This document shows, piece by piece, positions 28,954-36,209 of a DNA stretch of 40,427 nucleotides (position 1 is its first letter; each line of letters starts with the position of its first letter). A program made the translations under genes and the position numbers. Origin of the DNA: DATBIS01 sp036556805 (GTDB lineage: Bacteria > Actinomycetota > UBA4738 > HRBIN12); assembly GCA_036556805.1 (NCBI GenBank), contig DATBIS010000023.1, positions 1 to 40,427 of the forward strand, read 5' to 3'. The notes under the pieces are model-generated. The model made no database searches, was not told where the DNA came from, and saw nothing but the letters and a program-made list of their open reading frames with translations.

Positions 28954-31032
28954 TCAGCTCCCGGGCGCGATCGCCTCCGCCGGCACGGTCCCCACGATCC
29001 TGGTGCCGCGTCCTCGCTCCGACTCCACGAGCAGAGAGCCGCCGAGCGCATCCATCCGGTCGGTCATGCCCTGGATGCCCGTCCCGGCGTGCGTGACGGC
29101 CTGGTCGAACCCCGAGCCGTCGTCTTCGACTTCGACCCGAAGCTCGCCGTGACCCGACGTGATCCGCACCGTCGCGCGCGAGGCGTTCGCGTACTTCGTG
29201 ACGTTCTGCAGCGCCTCGAGGCAGCAGAAGTACACGGCCGCCTCGACCTCCGGCGCGAAGCGGAGACGCGCGTCGGCCTCGATCACCACCGGCAGCGGGA
29301 CCTTGCGCGCCTGCGACTCGAGCGCGGCCGCGAGCCCCTGGTCGGCAAGGAGCGGGGGGTAGATGCCGCGTGCGAGATCGCGAAGGTTCTCGAGGGTCTC
29401 GGTGGCTTCGACCTGGAGCTGGCCGAGGATCTCGCGGGCCTTGGACGTGTCGCGCTCGGTCATCTGCTCCGCGAGACGAAGCTTCACCGCCATCGCGACG
29501 AGCTGTTGCTGCGCACCGTCGTGGATGTTGCGCTCCAACGCCTTCGCGCGGGCGTCCTGCGCGGTCACGATGCGACGGCGGGACGCGCGCAGCTCCTCGA
29601 TCAGCCGCACGTTGCGCAGCACCAGCCCGGTTTGGGCGGCGACGTCGTTCAACAGCCGCTGCTGATCGGGCGTGAGCGGGTCGCTCGGCGGCATCACCGC
29701 CGTGATCGCTCCGAGCAGCTCGCCCCCGTGCCGCACGGGAAAGGCGTGCACTCGCGGCGCGAACTCGGGAAGCTCGTCGTCGGCGATCCGAACCGGCGCG
29801 ACCGCGCCGTTCGAGGGCCAGGACGCCGCCGGGCGAAGCTCCGTTCCCACGCGAAGCCACACGCACGCCTCGGTGGCGCCAGTGCCCGCCGAGAGGATCT
29901 GTACCATGCGCGGCAACACGTCCTCGGTCGAGTACGTGGCCGCGGCTCGTTCCGAGAACTCCGACAGCACCTCGTACGGCGTGGCGCGCTCCCCGTAGAC
30001 CAGCCGGTTCGCGAGCCGTTGCGCGCCGCGCCGCACCGGTTGGAATGCGATTGCCACCACCGCCGCCGCGATGCCCGAGAGCAGCGGACTCTGGCGGTCG
30101 CCCACGATCGCGCCGACCCCTACGACGATCCCGACGTACACGATCGTGATGAACGCCGCGATCGAGCCGAACACGACCGCCTTGCTGATGAAGACATCGA
30201 TCTCGTAGAGGCGGTACCTCACGATCGCGATGCCGATCGCGGCGTAGAGCGACAACAGCGCGATCGAGAACGCGAGCGACGCCCAGGTCGTGTTGCCAAA
30301 GAAGGTGAGGGTGTACGCGATGAAGACGAACGCGGTCGCCGTCACGAACCACTTGAGCTGCAGGCGCTCCTCGCCGTGCGCGCGCCGAAACCGGAGGCCC
30401 AGCGCGACGAAGGCCATGAGCATGCCGCCCGCCACCCCGAGCGCGCCGGCGGTGAAGACGATGGTCGCGACCCGATCCAGGGCCGACTCGGTCGAGGGGA
30501 CGTCGACGCTGAAGGGCTTCGACCAGGCCAGCGACGCGAAGATCACCGAGCTCACGAAGAGCAAGATGTAGAGAGTGGCCGCCGCCCCTGCGAAGGGACG
30601 CCATCGCGCCGAGGGCAACGACCCCGTCGGGAACAGCAGCAGCAGGAACACCAGCAGCGAGATCGGGATCGGCCAGCTCATGTTCGTGAGCCATCCCGCG
30701 AACAGCGCACCGGGGAGCGAGCCGGGGTCGGCGAACAGCGCGTGCAGGCCGTAGCACTGGGCGAAGTTCTGGATCGCGAGGAACACGCCCGCCACCAGGA
30801 AGATCCAGCCGATCGTGTGGCGGGGCCGCCGCGAGAGGATCACGATCGCGAGGACGGGGACCCCGATGTTCGCGACGACGTCCAGGATCGGGGCGACTCC
30901 CCACCGGTTCCCGACGTTCGCCGGGAAGACGGCGGCCCGATCGAGGAACATGAACCCGAGGCTGCCGGCCATCAGCAAGATCGAGGTGCCTCCGACCCAC
31001 CAGGCCAGCCGTCTCGTCGTCGCCGGTTTCAT
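28954..31032 (-). CDS. membrane sensor histidine kinase (HisKA_3 type, GAF domain), orphan
   Basis: A 692-residue kinase. About eight to ten hydrophobic helices fill residues 10-330, then a GAF-like domain (about 350-480), the HisKA_3 dimerisation helix with phospho-acceptor H504 in ERNIHDGAQQQLVAMAVKL, and an ATPase with ALQNVTKY (N box), DDGSGFD (637-643) and GTGIQGM (650-656). The HDGAQQ motif is that of the NarL/DesK-type kinases that pair with LuxR-type regulators, but none is adjacent. The many-helix front may sense lipids or membrane state. The ATG at 31032 begins the first helix region; the longer frame upstream has no support. Confidence 0.9.
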   Translation of the reverse strand: MKPATTRRLAWWVGGTSILLMAGSLGFMFLDRAAVFPANVGNRWGVAPILDVVANIGVPVLAIVILSRRPRHTIGWIFLVAGVFLAIQNFAQCYGLHALFADPGSLPGALFAGWLTNMSWPIPISLLVFLLLLFPTGSLPSARWRPFAGAAATLYILLFVSSVIFASLAWSKPFSVDVPSTESALDRVATIVFTAGALGVAGGMLMAFVALGLRFRRAHGEERLQLKWFVTATAFVFIAYTLTFFGNTTWASLAFSIALLSLYAAIGIAIVRYRLYEIDVFISKAVVFGSIAAFITIVYVGIVVGVGAIVGDRQSPLLSGIAAAVVAIAFQPVRRGAQRLANRLVYGERATPYEVLSEFSERAAATYSTEDVLPRMVQILSAGTGATEACVWLRVGTELRPAASWPSNGAVAPVRIADDELPEFAPRVHAFPVRHGGELLGAITAVMPPSDPLTPDQQRLLNDVAAQTGLVLRNVRLIEELRASRRRIVTAQDARAKALERNIHDGAQQQLVAMAVKLRLAEQMTERDTSKAREILGQLQVEATETLENLRDLARGIYPPLLADQGLAAALESQARKVPLPVVIEADARLRFAPEVEAAVYFCCLEALQNVTKYANASRATVRITSGHGELRVEVEDDGSGFDQAVTHAGTGIQGMTDRMDALGGSLLVESERGRGTRIVGTVPAEAIAPGS

Positions 31033-31127
31033 CGTTGGTTGTGCATTGTCCGCTTCCCTTGGCCCCGGGGAGAAGGGTGGGAGCACCACGCCTCCACGCG
31101 CGTTGCCCTCCGTGCCCGAACTTCCGC

Positions 31128-31156
31128 TTGACAAGCTAACACCGTTAGCCTAGCTT
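31128..31156 (+). promoter_or_regulatory. promoter with TetR-like operator of the SRPBCC-tetR operon
   Basis: TTGACA (31128-31133), 17 bp and TAGCTT (31151-31156) are a strong promoter. GCTAAC-ACC-GTTAGC (31135-31149), a perfect dyad, lies inside the spacer. The second gene of the operon is a TetR repressor, the likely ligand. Confidence 0.7.
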
Positions 31157-31200
31157 GAGTCTCGGGCTCACAGTGTGAGCGAGCGAGAGGGGGGTTGGTT

Positions 31201-31653
31201 ATGAAGGAGCTCGACGAGACCATCGAGGTGCGTGCGACACCACAGGAGGTCTGGGCCGTGCTCATGGACGTGGAGAGCTACGGCGAGTGGAACCCGTTCC
31301 TCCAGATCGAGGGCGACCTGCGAGTTGGAGCCCGGCTGAGCGTGCAGATCTCCCCCGTGGGCGAGCGCGCGATGACGATCCGTCCGACGGTCACGATGGT
31401 GAAGGACGGACACGAGCTTCGCTGGCTGGGACGGCTCCTGATGCACGGCATCTTCAACGGTGAGCACATCTTCCGCATCGAGGAGATCGATCCGGGGCGC
31501 GTGCGCTTCGTGCAGCACGAGCGCTTCACCGGCGTGCTCGTTCCGTTCCTGTGGAAGAGGCTTCGCGACGGTGGAACTCGGAAGGGCTTCACCGCGATGA
31601 ACGAGGCGCTCGCGGCCCGCGTCGTCGAACGCCGCGTCGCCGGAGCTCGATGA
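31201..31653 (+). CDS. SRPBCC (polyketide cyclase-like) domain protein
   Basis: A 150-residue helix-grip protein: DETIEVRATPQEVWAVLMDVESYGEWNPFL is the classical START/Polyketide_cyc2 N-terminus, followed by strands ending in ERFTGVLVPFLWKRL and a long C-terminal helix. It would bind a lipid-like or aromatic ligand in its cavity. GAGAGGGGGG precedes the ATG. The tetR gene overlaps it by four bases (ATGA), and the promoter carries a TetR-type dyad, so the pair forms a self-regulated unit, perhaps handling the ligand that the TetR senses. Confidence 0.87.
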   Translation: MKELDETIEVRATPQEVWAVLMDVESYGEWNPFLQIEGDLRVGARLSVQISPVGERAMTIRPTVTMVKDGHELRWLGRLLMHGIFNGEHIFRIEEIDPGRVRFVQHERFTGVLVPFLWKRLRDGGTRKGFTAMNEALAARVVERRVAGAR

Positions 31654-32192
31654 GCGGCGTGATCGACGCCGGACCTCGGGTACGCGAGGCTGTGACCGTC
31701 GCGCTCGACATCCTCGAGCGCGAGGGTCGCGACGCCCTCACGATGCGAAGCCTCGCCGGGCGGATGGGGATCCGCGCCCCCTCCCTCTACAAGCACATCC
31801 GGGGGAAGGAGGAGCTGGACGCGCTCATGATCGCCGAGGGGTTCCGCCGGGCCGGCGCGGCGCTGCACGAGGCAAGCGACGCCGCGCCCCCGGGTTCGAC
31901 GCGCACGGCTCTCTTGCTCGCCGTCGCGCACGCGTATCGCGCCTGGGCGCTCGCGCATCCGCACCTCTACCGGCTCATGACCGGCGGGCCTCTTCCGAGA
32001 GATCGAATGCCCGAAGGCCTGGAGGCGTGGACGGCCGAGCCGCTCGTGCGAGCCGCCGGCGACCCCGATCTCGCCCGAGCCGCGTTTGCGTTCGCGCACG
32101 GAATGACGATCCTCGAGCTGGACGGACGCTTCCCGCCGGGCGCGGATCTCGGCGGCGCGTGGACGGCCGGCGTCGAGGCGCTCGCCCGGTAG
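31650..32192 (+). CDS. TetR-family regulator
   Basis: A 180-residue repressor. RVREAVTVALDILEREGRDALTMRSLAGRMGIRAPSLYKHIRGKEELDALM in parts is the TetR helix-turn-helix, and the C-terminal part is the helical ligand domain (TetR_C_33-like: YRAWALAHPHLYRLMTGG). It shares ATGA with the SRPBCC gene and probably binds the dyad at 31135-31149. The stop is eight bases from that of the convergent VOC gene. The inducer is unknown. Confidence 0.92.
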   Translation: MSGVIDAGPRVREAVTVALDILEREGRDALTMRSLAGRMGIRAPSLYKHIRGKEELDALMIAEGFRRAGAALHEASDAAPPGSTRTALLLAVAHAYRAWALAHPHLYRLMTGGPLPRDRMPEGLEAWTAEPLVRAAGDPDLARAAFAFAHGMTILELDGRFPPGADLGGAWTAGVEALAR

Positions 32193-32199
32193 CGCGAGC

Positions 32200-32604
32200 C
32201 TAGAAGTCGCGGCGGCCTTCGAAATGCTCGGCGACCTCCGGTCGAGTGAGCTGGTACAGCGCAACGCGCTGCCCGCCGGGAGTTCGGAAGGAGCAGCAGG
32301 GTCCGTGCGGGATCTCGAAGCTTCCCTCGCGCTCCCAGCCTTGCGATTCGAGTTCCCTGAGCGCCGTGTCGAGGTTGGGCACGCGGTAGATGAGGATCGC
32401 GCGCTCGTCCTCGAGGTGGTCGGTGAGGAGCACGAGCGGCGGGTCCTCGGTGAGCCGTACGGCCGCGACCTTCGTGCCCATCGCGTCGATCGCGAACACC
32501 ACCTGTCCGTCGAGCACGTGGACGAAGTACGCGAGGTCGGCGGGGACGTCCGTGCTGGGCGTGTAGATGAAGTCCAGCTGCTCGAACGGGCTCGGGTCGG
32601 TCAC
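32200..32604 (-). CDS. VOC-family (glyoxalase-like) protein
   Basis: A 134-residue protein of the glyoxalase/bleomycin-resistance superfamily: EQLDFIYTPSTDVPADLAYFVHVLDG opens the first beta-alpha-beta-beta-beta unit, FAIDAMGTKVAAVRL and LVLLTDHL follow, and SFEIPHGPCCSFRTPGGQRVALYQL closes the second. Two or three His/Glu positions could hold a metal. The GTG start at 32604 follows an AAGGAGA; the frame extends upstream but without family sequence. Substrate unknown; members include dioxygenases and isomerases. Confidence 0.8.
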   Translation of the reverse strand: MTDPSPFEQLDFIYTPSTDVPADLAYFVHVLDGQVVFAIDAMGTKVAAVRLTEDPPLVLLTDHLEDERAILIYRVPNLDTALRELESQGWEREGSFEIPHGPCCSFRTPGGQRVALYQLTRPEVAEHFEGRRDF

Positions 32605-32685
32605 GGGATCCGCGCGCCGTTCTCCTTCACGTTGCGGAACCGTAGCAGGAGTGGAGATGATCCCCGGATCGAGAAAGGAGTCATC

Positions 32686-33096
32686 ATGGCGGGCAAGGGT
32701 GATGGGACGAAGGCGAAGCCCTGGGTGCTCGCGACGCCGAGCGGCGGTTCCGAGTTCCAGATGTATCGGGACCCGGAGGCGGATCCTCCGGCGCTCGTCT
32801 GCACGGTGGGCAAGACCGAGCTTCGCTACCACCTGCGCGCGATCGACGACCTCCACGCGATGCTGAAGGCGCACGGCGACTGGATGCCGCTCGGGAACGC
32901 GGACGAGCAGAAGCCGGCAGCCGAGGGCACCGTCGAGGCCTGGGCGCGGTCTCCGGACAACCCGGTCGGCGGCTGGTACGGGCTCAAGAAGGGACTTCGC
33001 GGCCGGTTCGGCAACTACGTGCCCCCGGTCCTGGAGGTCCTCGGGCTCGCCGAGGTCGAGCACAACCCCAGGAACAACCGCATGCGCGCGGTGTAG
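32686..33096 (+). CDS. conserved actinobacterial protein of unknown function (DUF6855-like)
   Basis: A 136-residue soluble protein. The patterns GDGTKAKPWVLATPSGGSEFQMYRD, then PALVCTVGKTELRYHLRAIDDLH and WARSPDNPVGGWYGLKKGLRGRFGNYVPP are familiar from a small conserved family, which I believe is catalogued as DUF6855; the number is from memory. No motif suggests an enzyme. AAAGGAG precedes the ATG at 32686 and fixes it. It stands alone: the VOC gene is divergent and the next feature is the 18-bp palindrome. Confidence 0.75.
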   Translation: MAGKGDGTKAKPWVLATPSGGSEFQMYRDPEADPPALVCTVGKTELRYHLRAIDDLHAMLKAHGDWMPLGNADEQKPAAEGTVEAWARSPDNPVGGWYGLKKGLRGRFGNYVPPVLEVLGLAEVEHNPRNNRMRAV

Positions 33097-33102
33097 GAGC
33101 GT

Positions 33103-33120
33103 CATAGCGTTAACGCTATG
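33103..33120. promoter_or_regulatory. 18-bp perfect palindrome upstream of the XRE/nucleotidyltransferase pair
   Basis: CATAGCGTTAACGCTATG is a perfect palindrome with no spacer, an AT-rich centre and a HpaI-like core. Arms joined without a loop fit a dimeric DNA-binding protein, not an RNA hairpin. It lies 33 bp before the XRE start and 20 bp before its -10 box, so autoregulation by the XRE protein is likely. Confidence 0.7.
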
Positions 33121-33139
33121 AGGTTGATGTCTTACCTGC

Positions 33140-33145
33140 TATGCT
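33140..33145 (+). promoter_or_regulatory. leaderless -10 box (TATGCT) of XRE gene
   Basis: TATGCT is followed by seven bases and the ATG at 33153, which is also within the dyad GCTCCC-N6-GGGAGC (33143-33160). This supports ATG 33153 over ATG 33141, which lies inside the box. Confidence 0.5.
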
Positions 33146-33152
33146 CCCAAAC

Positions 33153-33479
33153 ATGGGAGCGGCATCGAATCTCGTTCGCGAGGCACGCCGTCGCGCGGGC
33201 CTGACGCAGCGACGCCTCGCCGCCCTTACCGGCACGACCCAATCGGCAATCGCCCGGATCGAGAGCGGCGTCACCGAGCCTTCGTTCGAACGGGTCGCCG
33301 AGCTGGTGCGGGCGTGCGGCCTGCAGCTGATCTCGCGCCTCGCGCCCGACGACGACGCCGACTGGTCCGTGGCGTCTTCGAACCTGCGGCTGAGTCCGGA
33401 AGCTCGGGTGCGCCAGCACCAGGCGGCGGTTCGGTTCGCCCGCGCCGGCAGAGAGGCCCGCGAGCGTGACCGAACCTGA
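33153..33479 (+). CDS. XRE-type helix-turn-helix protein (probable antitoxin or regulator)
   Basis: A 108-residue protein. Residues 5-55 are a Cro/CI helix-turn-helix: LVREARRRAGLTQRRLAALTGTTQSAIARIESGVTEPSFERVAELVRACG in parts. The remaining 50 residues are charged and helical (SPEARVRQHQAAVRFARAGREARER), probably the partner-binding tail. It overlaps the nucleotidyltransferase gene by 14 bases and is thus coupled to it. The arrangement fits a toxin-antitoxin-like pair in which this protein represses the operon through the palindrome at 33103 or the dyad at 33143. Confidence 0.85.
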   Translation: MGAASNLVREARRRAGLTQRRLAALTGTTQSAIARIESGVTEPSFERVAELVRACGLQLISRLAPDDDADWSVASSNLRLSPEARVRQHQAAVRFARAGREARERDRT

Positions 33480-33966
33480 GTTCCAGCCCGAGCGGATGCT
33501 CGAGGTACTTCAACGGCACGGCGTCCGGTTCGTCCTGATCGGGGGGTTCGCCGCGGTGATCCACGGTTCGCCGTACGTCACCTTCGACATCGACGTGGTC
33601 CCGGAGCGAGGCGCCCGGAACTTCGAGCGCCTCTCCGCGGCGCTCGACGAGCTGCACGCCCGCGTGTGGACGTCGAGCGAACCGGAGGGTATCCCGTTCG
33701 GCCACGACGAGGACTCGCTCGCACGCGTTGCCGTGTGGAACCTCGTCACCGACTTCGGCCGCCTCGACCTCACGCTCGAGCCGAGCGGCACGCGCGGCTA
33801 CGACGACCTCGCGCGCGACGCCGTGCATCTCGCGATCCTCGGCACCGAGGTGGACGTGGCGTCGCTCGCCGACGTGATCCGGTCGAAGGAGGCCGCCGAT
33901 CGCGACAAGGATCGGCTCGTGCTTCCGGTGCTGCGCCGCATCCTCGCCTCGGGAGGCGCCGGGTGA
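33466..33966 (+). CDS. AbiEii-like nucleotidyltransferase fold protein
   Basis: A 166-residue protein of the nucleotidyltransferase superfamily: RFVLIGGFAAVIHGSPYVTFDIDVV holds the GG motif (G26-G27) and the D41-x-D43 metal-binding pair, and DLTLEPSG supplies a third acidic position. Such small NTases are known as toxins (for example MenT-type, which modify tRNA ends) or as unclassified enzymes. Coupling with an XRE gene supports a toxin-antitoxin-like system, but no toxicity can be read from sequence. The start is a GTG overlapping the XRE gene by 14 bases; GCGAGCG precedes it. Confidence 0.8.
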   Translation: MTEPEFQPERMLEVLQRHGVRFVLIGGFAAVIHGSPYVTFDIDVVPERGARNFERLSAALDELHARVWTSSEPEGIPFGHDEDSLARVAVWNLVTDFGRLDLTLEPSGTRGYDDLARDAVHLAILGTEVDVASLADVIRSKEAADRDKDRLVLPVLRRILASGGAG

Positions 33967-33975
33967 GCGGCGTCC

Positions 33976-34158
33976 TCAGGTCGGCCTGAGCAGCACGACG
34001 CCGGCCACCACGACGGCCGCCGAAGCCAGCCTGACATGGTCCGCGCGCTCGTGGAGGATCACCACGCCGATCGCGGCCGCGAACAAGACGCTCGTCTCGC
34101 GGAGCGCCGCCACGAACGCGAGGGGCGCTCTCGTCTGCGCCCACAGGGTGATGCCGCT
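33976..34158 (-). pseudogene. remnant of an EamA/DMT-type transporter (C-terminal end)
   Basis: Sixty codons on the minus strand read like the last two helices of an EamA transporter: GITLWAQTRAPLAFVAALRETSVLFAAAIGVVILHERA, then a charged loop and ASAAVVVAGVVLLRPT with a stop. ALRETSVLFAA and ILHERA are familiar family words. The other eight helices are absent: upstream is an unrelated frame and then the GerW-like gene's promoter. It is a truncated remnant, probably left by a deletion, and is unlikely to make a working transporter. Confidence 0.7.
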
Positions 34159-34247
34159 GGGTGCCGCGGCACGGCGCTCGCGAGCTGAGCGCCGCGTCAG
34201 CGGCGGTCCTCGAAACTGCCGCGTCCCTGCTCGTGTGACACCGGCGC

Positions 34248-34269
34248 TAGGGTGGAGGTGGAGGTGATC
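34248..34269 (+). promoter_or_regulatory. -10 box and strong ribosome binding site of the GerW-like gene
   Basis: TAGGGT (34248-34253) would start transcription near 34260, and GGAGGTGATC (34260-34269) is a near-perfect Shine-Dalgarno sequence with suitable spacing to ATG 34273. GTG codons at 34252, 34258 and 34264 are in frame but less likely starts. Confidence 0.5.
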
Positions 34270-34272
34270 GGC

Positions 34273-34626
34273 ATGGACGTGCTGCAGAGGGTGGAACAGA
34301 TGAAGGAGTCGATGACCGCGAAGCGCGTCTTCGGAGATCCGTACGAGAAGAACGGCGTGACCGTGATCCCCGCGGCGCGCGTGCAAGGCGGTGGCGGTGC
34401 CGGCGGCGGCGAGGGTCCCGACGGCCAAGGATCCGGGTCCGGCGGCGGGTTCGGCGTGAACGCGAAGCCCGCCGGGGCGTTCGTGATTCGAGGGGACGAC
34501 GTCGCGTGGCGCCCGGCGATCGACGTGAACAGGATCGTGTTCGGCGCGCAGGTGATCGCGCTGGTTGCGCTCCTTGTCGTTCGGTCGATCTCGAAGTCGC
34601 GCGGCGAGAGGGAGCGCTCGGTCTAG
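34273..34626 (+). CDS. GerW/YtfJ-family protein
   Basis: A 117-residue protein with the family layout. The head VEQMKESMTAKRVFGDPYEKNGVTVIPAARV is followed by the characteristic glycine-rich stretch GGGGAGGGEG, GSGSGGGFGVNAKPAGAFVI and WRPAIDVN, then a hydrophobic tail that could be a membrane anchor. Bacillus YtfJ (GerW) acts in spore germination, but relatives are common in non-sporing actinobacteria and their role there is unknown. The strong ribosome site decides ATG 34273. Its TAG shares a CTAG with the convergent membrane-protein gene. Confidence 0.82.
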   Translation: MDVLQRVEQMKESMTAKRVFGDPYEKNGVTVIPAARVQGGGGAGGGEGPDGQGSGSGGGFGVNAKPAGAFVIRGDDVAWRPAIDVNRIVFGAQVIALVALLVVRSISKSRGERERSV

Positions 34627-35357
34627 AGAACCTCGGTGACGTCGCTCGCGAGCGCGGCGGTCCACCACGCGGCCGCGGCGACAAGCGCGGCCCGCCCCGC
34701 CCAGCGCACGACCGCCGAGCTCCAGAGCGCCGCGAGCACCGGTGGGAGCGGCGCCACCAGGAAGACCAAGAGTACGCCTGCGCCGAGGAGCCCGAGCTGT
34801 CCGATGAACGCCAGCAGGATCGGGAAGAGCCCGGCCGCGATCCAGGCGCGCACTGGTGGCCGGCCGGTGCTCCTCGACAGCGACCGGTCGACGAAGCGGC
34901 TCATCGCGTAGCCGTACATGAACGGCAACGCGACGAACATGGCGACCGCGAGGCTCAGCGGCTCCAGTCTCGTGAAGTCGATCCCGCCGGGCCTGATCGC
35001 CTCGGCCCCGCCGATCACGCCGGCGAGGCCGGCGACGATCCACGGCCGAACGCGTTCGGGTAGCCACGCGCGAACGATCAGGTAGGCGACGGCGCCGAAG
35101 GCCCCGAGCACGGCCGTCACCCCGACGAGAAAGAGGGTGGCCGAGCTCACGACGCCGATCGTGAAGTCATCGTCCGTCTGGAGCCCGTGCAGGTTTGGGT
35201 CCGAGGTGAGCCGAAGCACGAGCATCGCGAGCCGACCACCGATGCCCCCGATGACTGCGCCGGTGGCGAGTCCCACGAGTACCGTCCGGCCGAGCGTCTC
35301 GACGCGCCAGAACAACCCTGGCGTGATCCTCGTGGTGGTTCCCCCGGCAACGCCCAT
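34623..35357 (-). CDS. polytopic membrane protein of unknown function
   Basis: A 244-residue protein with six to eight hydrophobic helices: VLVGLATGAVIGGIGGRLAMLVL, then a loop and FTIGVVSSATLFLVGVTAVLGAFGAVAYLIV, and a long run of segments to the C-terminus. The first helix resembles small membrane proteins that lack known enzymes. The ATG at 35357 is preferred over 35405 because it gives a compact N-terminus before the first helix. I do not recognise the family and see no catalytic motifs. Confidence 0.75.
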   Translation of the reverse strand: MGVAGGTTTRITPGLFWRVETLGRTVLVGLATGAVIGGIGGRLAMLVLRLTSDPNLHGLQTDDDFTIGVVSSATLFLVGVTAVLGAFGAVAYLIVRAWLPERVRPWIVAGLAGVIGGAEAIRPGGIDFTRLEPLSLAVAMFVALPFMYGYAMSRFVDRSLSRSTGRPPVRAWIAAGLFPILLAFIGQLGLLGAGVLLVFLVAPLPPVLAALWSSAVVRWAGRAALVAAAAWWTAALASDVTEVL

Positions 35358-35451
35358 GCCGGCGTCAGTCTCCGGTTGGCATGCGACCGAAGGGGAGGGT
35401 GGCACCCACCCAACCCGTCGGAAGCTAGCCGGTGCATCCTGTGACCGGGCG

Positions 35452-35457
35452 TAGGGT
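35452..35457 (+). promoter_or_regulatory. leaderless -10 box (TAGGGT) of DUF1345-like gene
   Basis: TAGGGT is followed by seven bases and the ATG at 35465. Confidence 0.5.
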
Positions 35458-35464
35458 TGAGCCG

Positions 35465-36130
35465 ATGGCGGGTGAAACGCAGCTCAGTGCCGGCACGCCG
35501 CGCTCCTCGGCGGGTCTGCGCGTGCTCGTGGCGTTCGCGATTGGCATCGTCGCGTCGTCGATCGCAGCCTTCCTCACGGCCTGGCAGGTCGCGGTGCTCA
35601 TCGGCTGGGATGCAACGGCGATCGTCTTCCTCGCCTGGGTGTTCCTCGCCGTGCACGCCCTCGGCGGCGAGGCCACCGCCTTGCACGCCACCTCCGAGGA
35701 CCCGTCCCGTGCGGTTGCGGAGCTCATCCTCATCTCCGCGAGCGCGGCGAGCCTCGTCGGCGTGGGTGTCGTCCTGTTCAAGGCCTCCAACGAACACGGC
35801 GGTGCGAGAGCGTTGTCGATCGGGGTGGCGTTCCTGAGCGTCGCCCTCTCGTGGGCCGCCGTGCACACCGTGTTCCTGCTGCGGTACGCGAGCCTGTACC
35901 ACTCGAACGGCCCCGGCGGCATCAAGTTCCCCGGCACGGAGATGCCCGACTACGGCGACTTCGCGTACCTGGCCCTAACGATCGGGATGACGTACCAGGT
36001 CTCGGACACGCAACTGGAGGACCAGACCATCCGAAGGACCGCGTTGCGCCACGCGCTCCTCTCGTTCGTGTTCGGCACCGGGATCCTCGCGATGACGATC
36101 AACGTCGTCGCCGGCCTCGTCCGACCCTAA
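35465..36130 (+). CDS. DUF1345-family membrane protein
   Basis: A 221-residue membrane protein with five to six helices. The wording AWQVAVLIGWDATAIVFLAWVF, ALSWAAVHTVFLLRYASLYH, then PDYGDFAYLALTIGMTYQVSDTQLEDQTIRRTALRHALLSFVFGTGILAMTINVVAGL (in parts) matches the DUF1345 family, in which the DFAYLALTIGM-TYQVSD region is the hallmark. The function of the family is not known. A leaderless promoter supports this start. Confidence 0.85.
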   Translation: MAGETQLSAGTPRSSAGLRVLVAFAIGIVASSIAAFLTAWQVAVLIGWDATAIVFLAWVFLAVHALGGEATALHATSEDPSRAVAELILISASAASLVGVGVVLFKASNEHGGARALSIGVAFLSVALSWAAVHTVFLLRYASLYHSNGPGGIKFPGTEMPDYGDFAYLALTIGMTYQVSDTQLEDQTIRRTALRHALLSFVFGTGILAMTINVVAGLVRP

Positions 36131-36154
36131 CCCCTTCTTCCCGCGGGACGTGTA

Positions 36155-36184
36155 ACGGTCCAGCCCGACGCGGATACGGACCGT
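36155..36184. promoter_or_regulatory. inverted repeat before the lactonase-like gene
   Basis: ACGGTCC (36155-36161) and GGACCGT (36178-36184) are exact complements 16 bases apart. It may be an mRNA hairpin in the leader or an operator; no T-run follows. Confidence 0.35.
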
Positions 36185-36209
36185 CGACATCGTCCCGAAG
36201 GGGGTTCAC

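Noticed and set aside
28840..31131. A 763-codon plus-strand frame opposite the sensor kinase
   Set aside because: It is an antisense shadow of the kinase; its composition (His, Arg, Asp, Glu) is typical of such frames and it lacks any motif.
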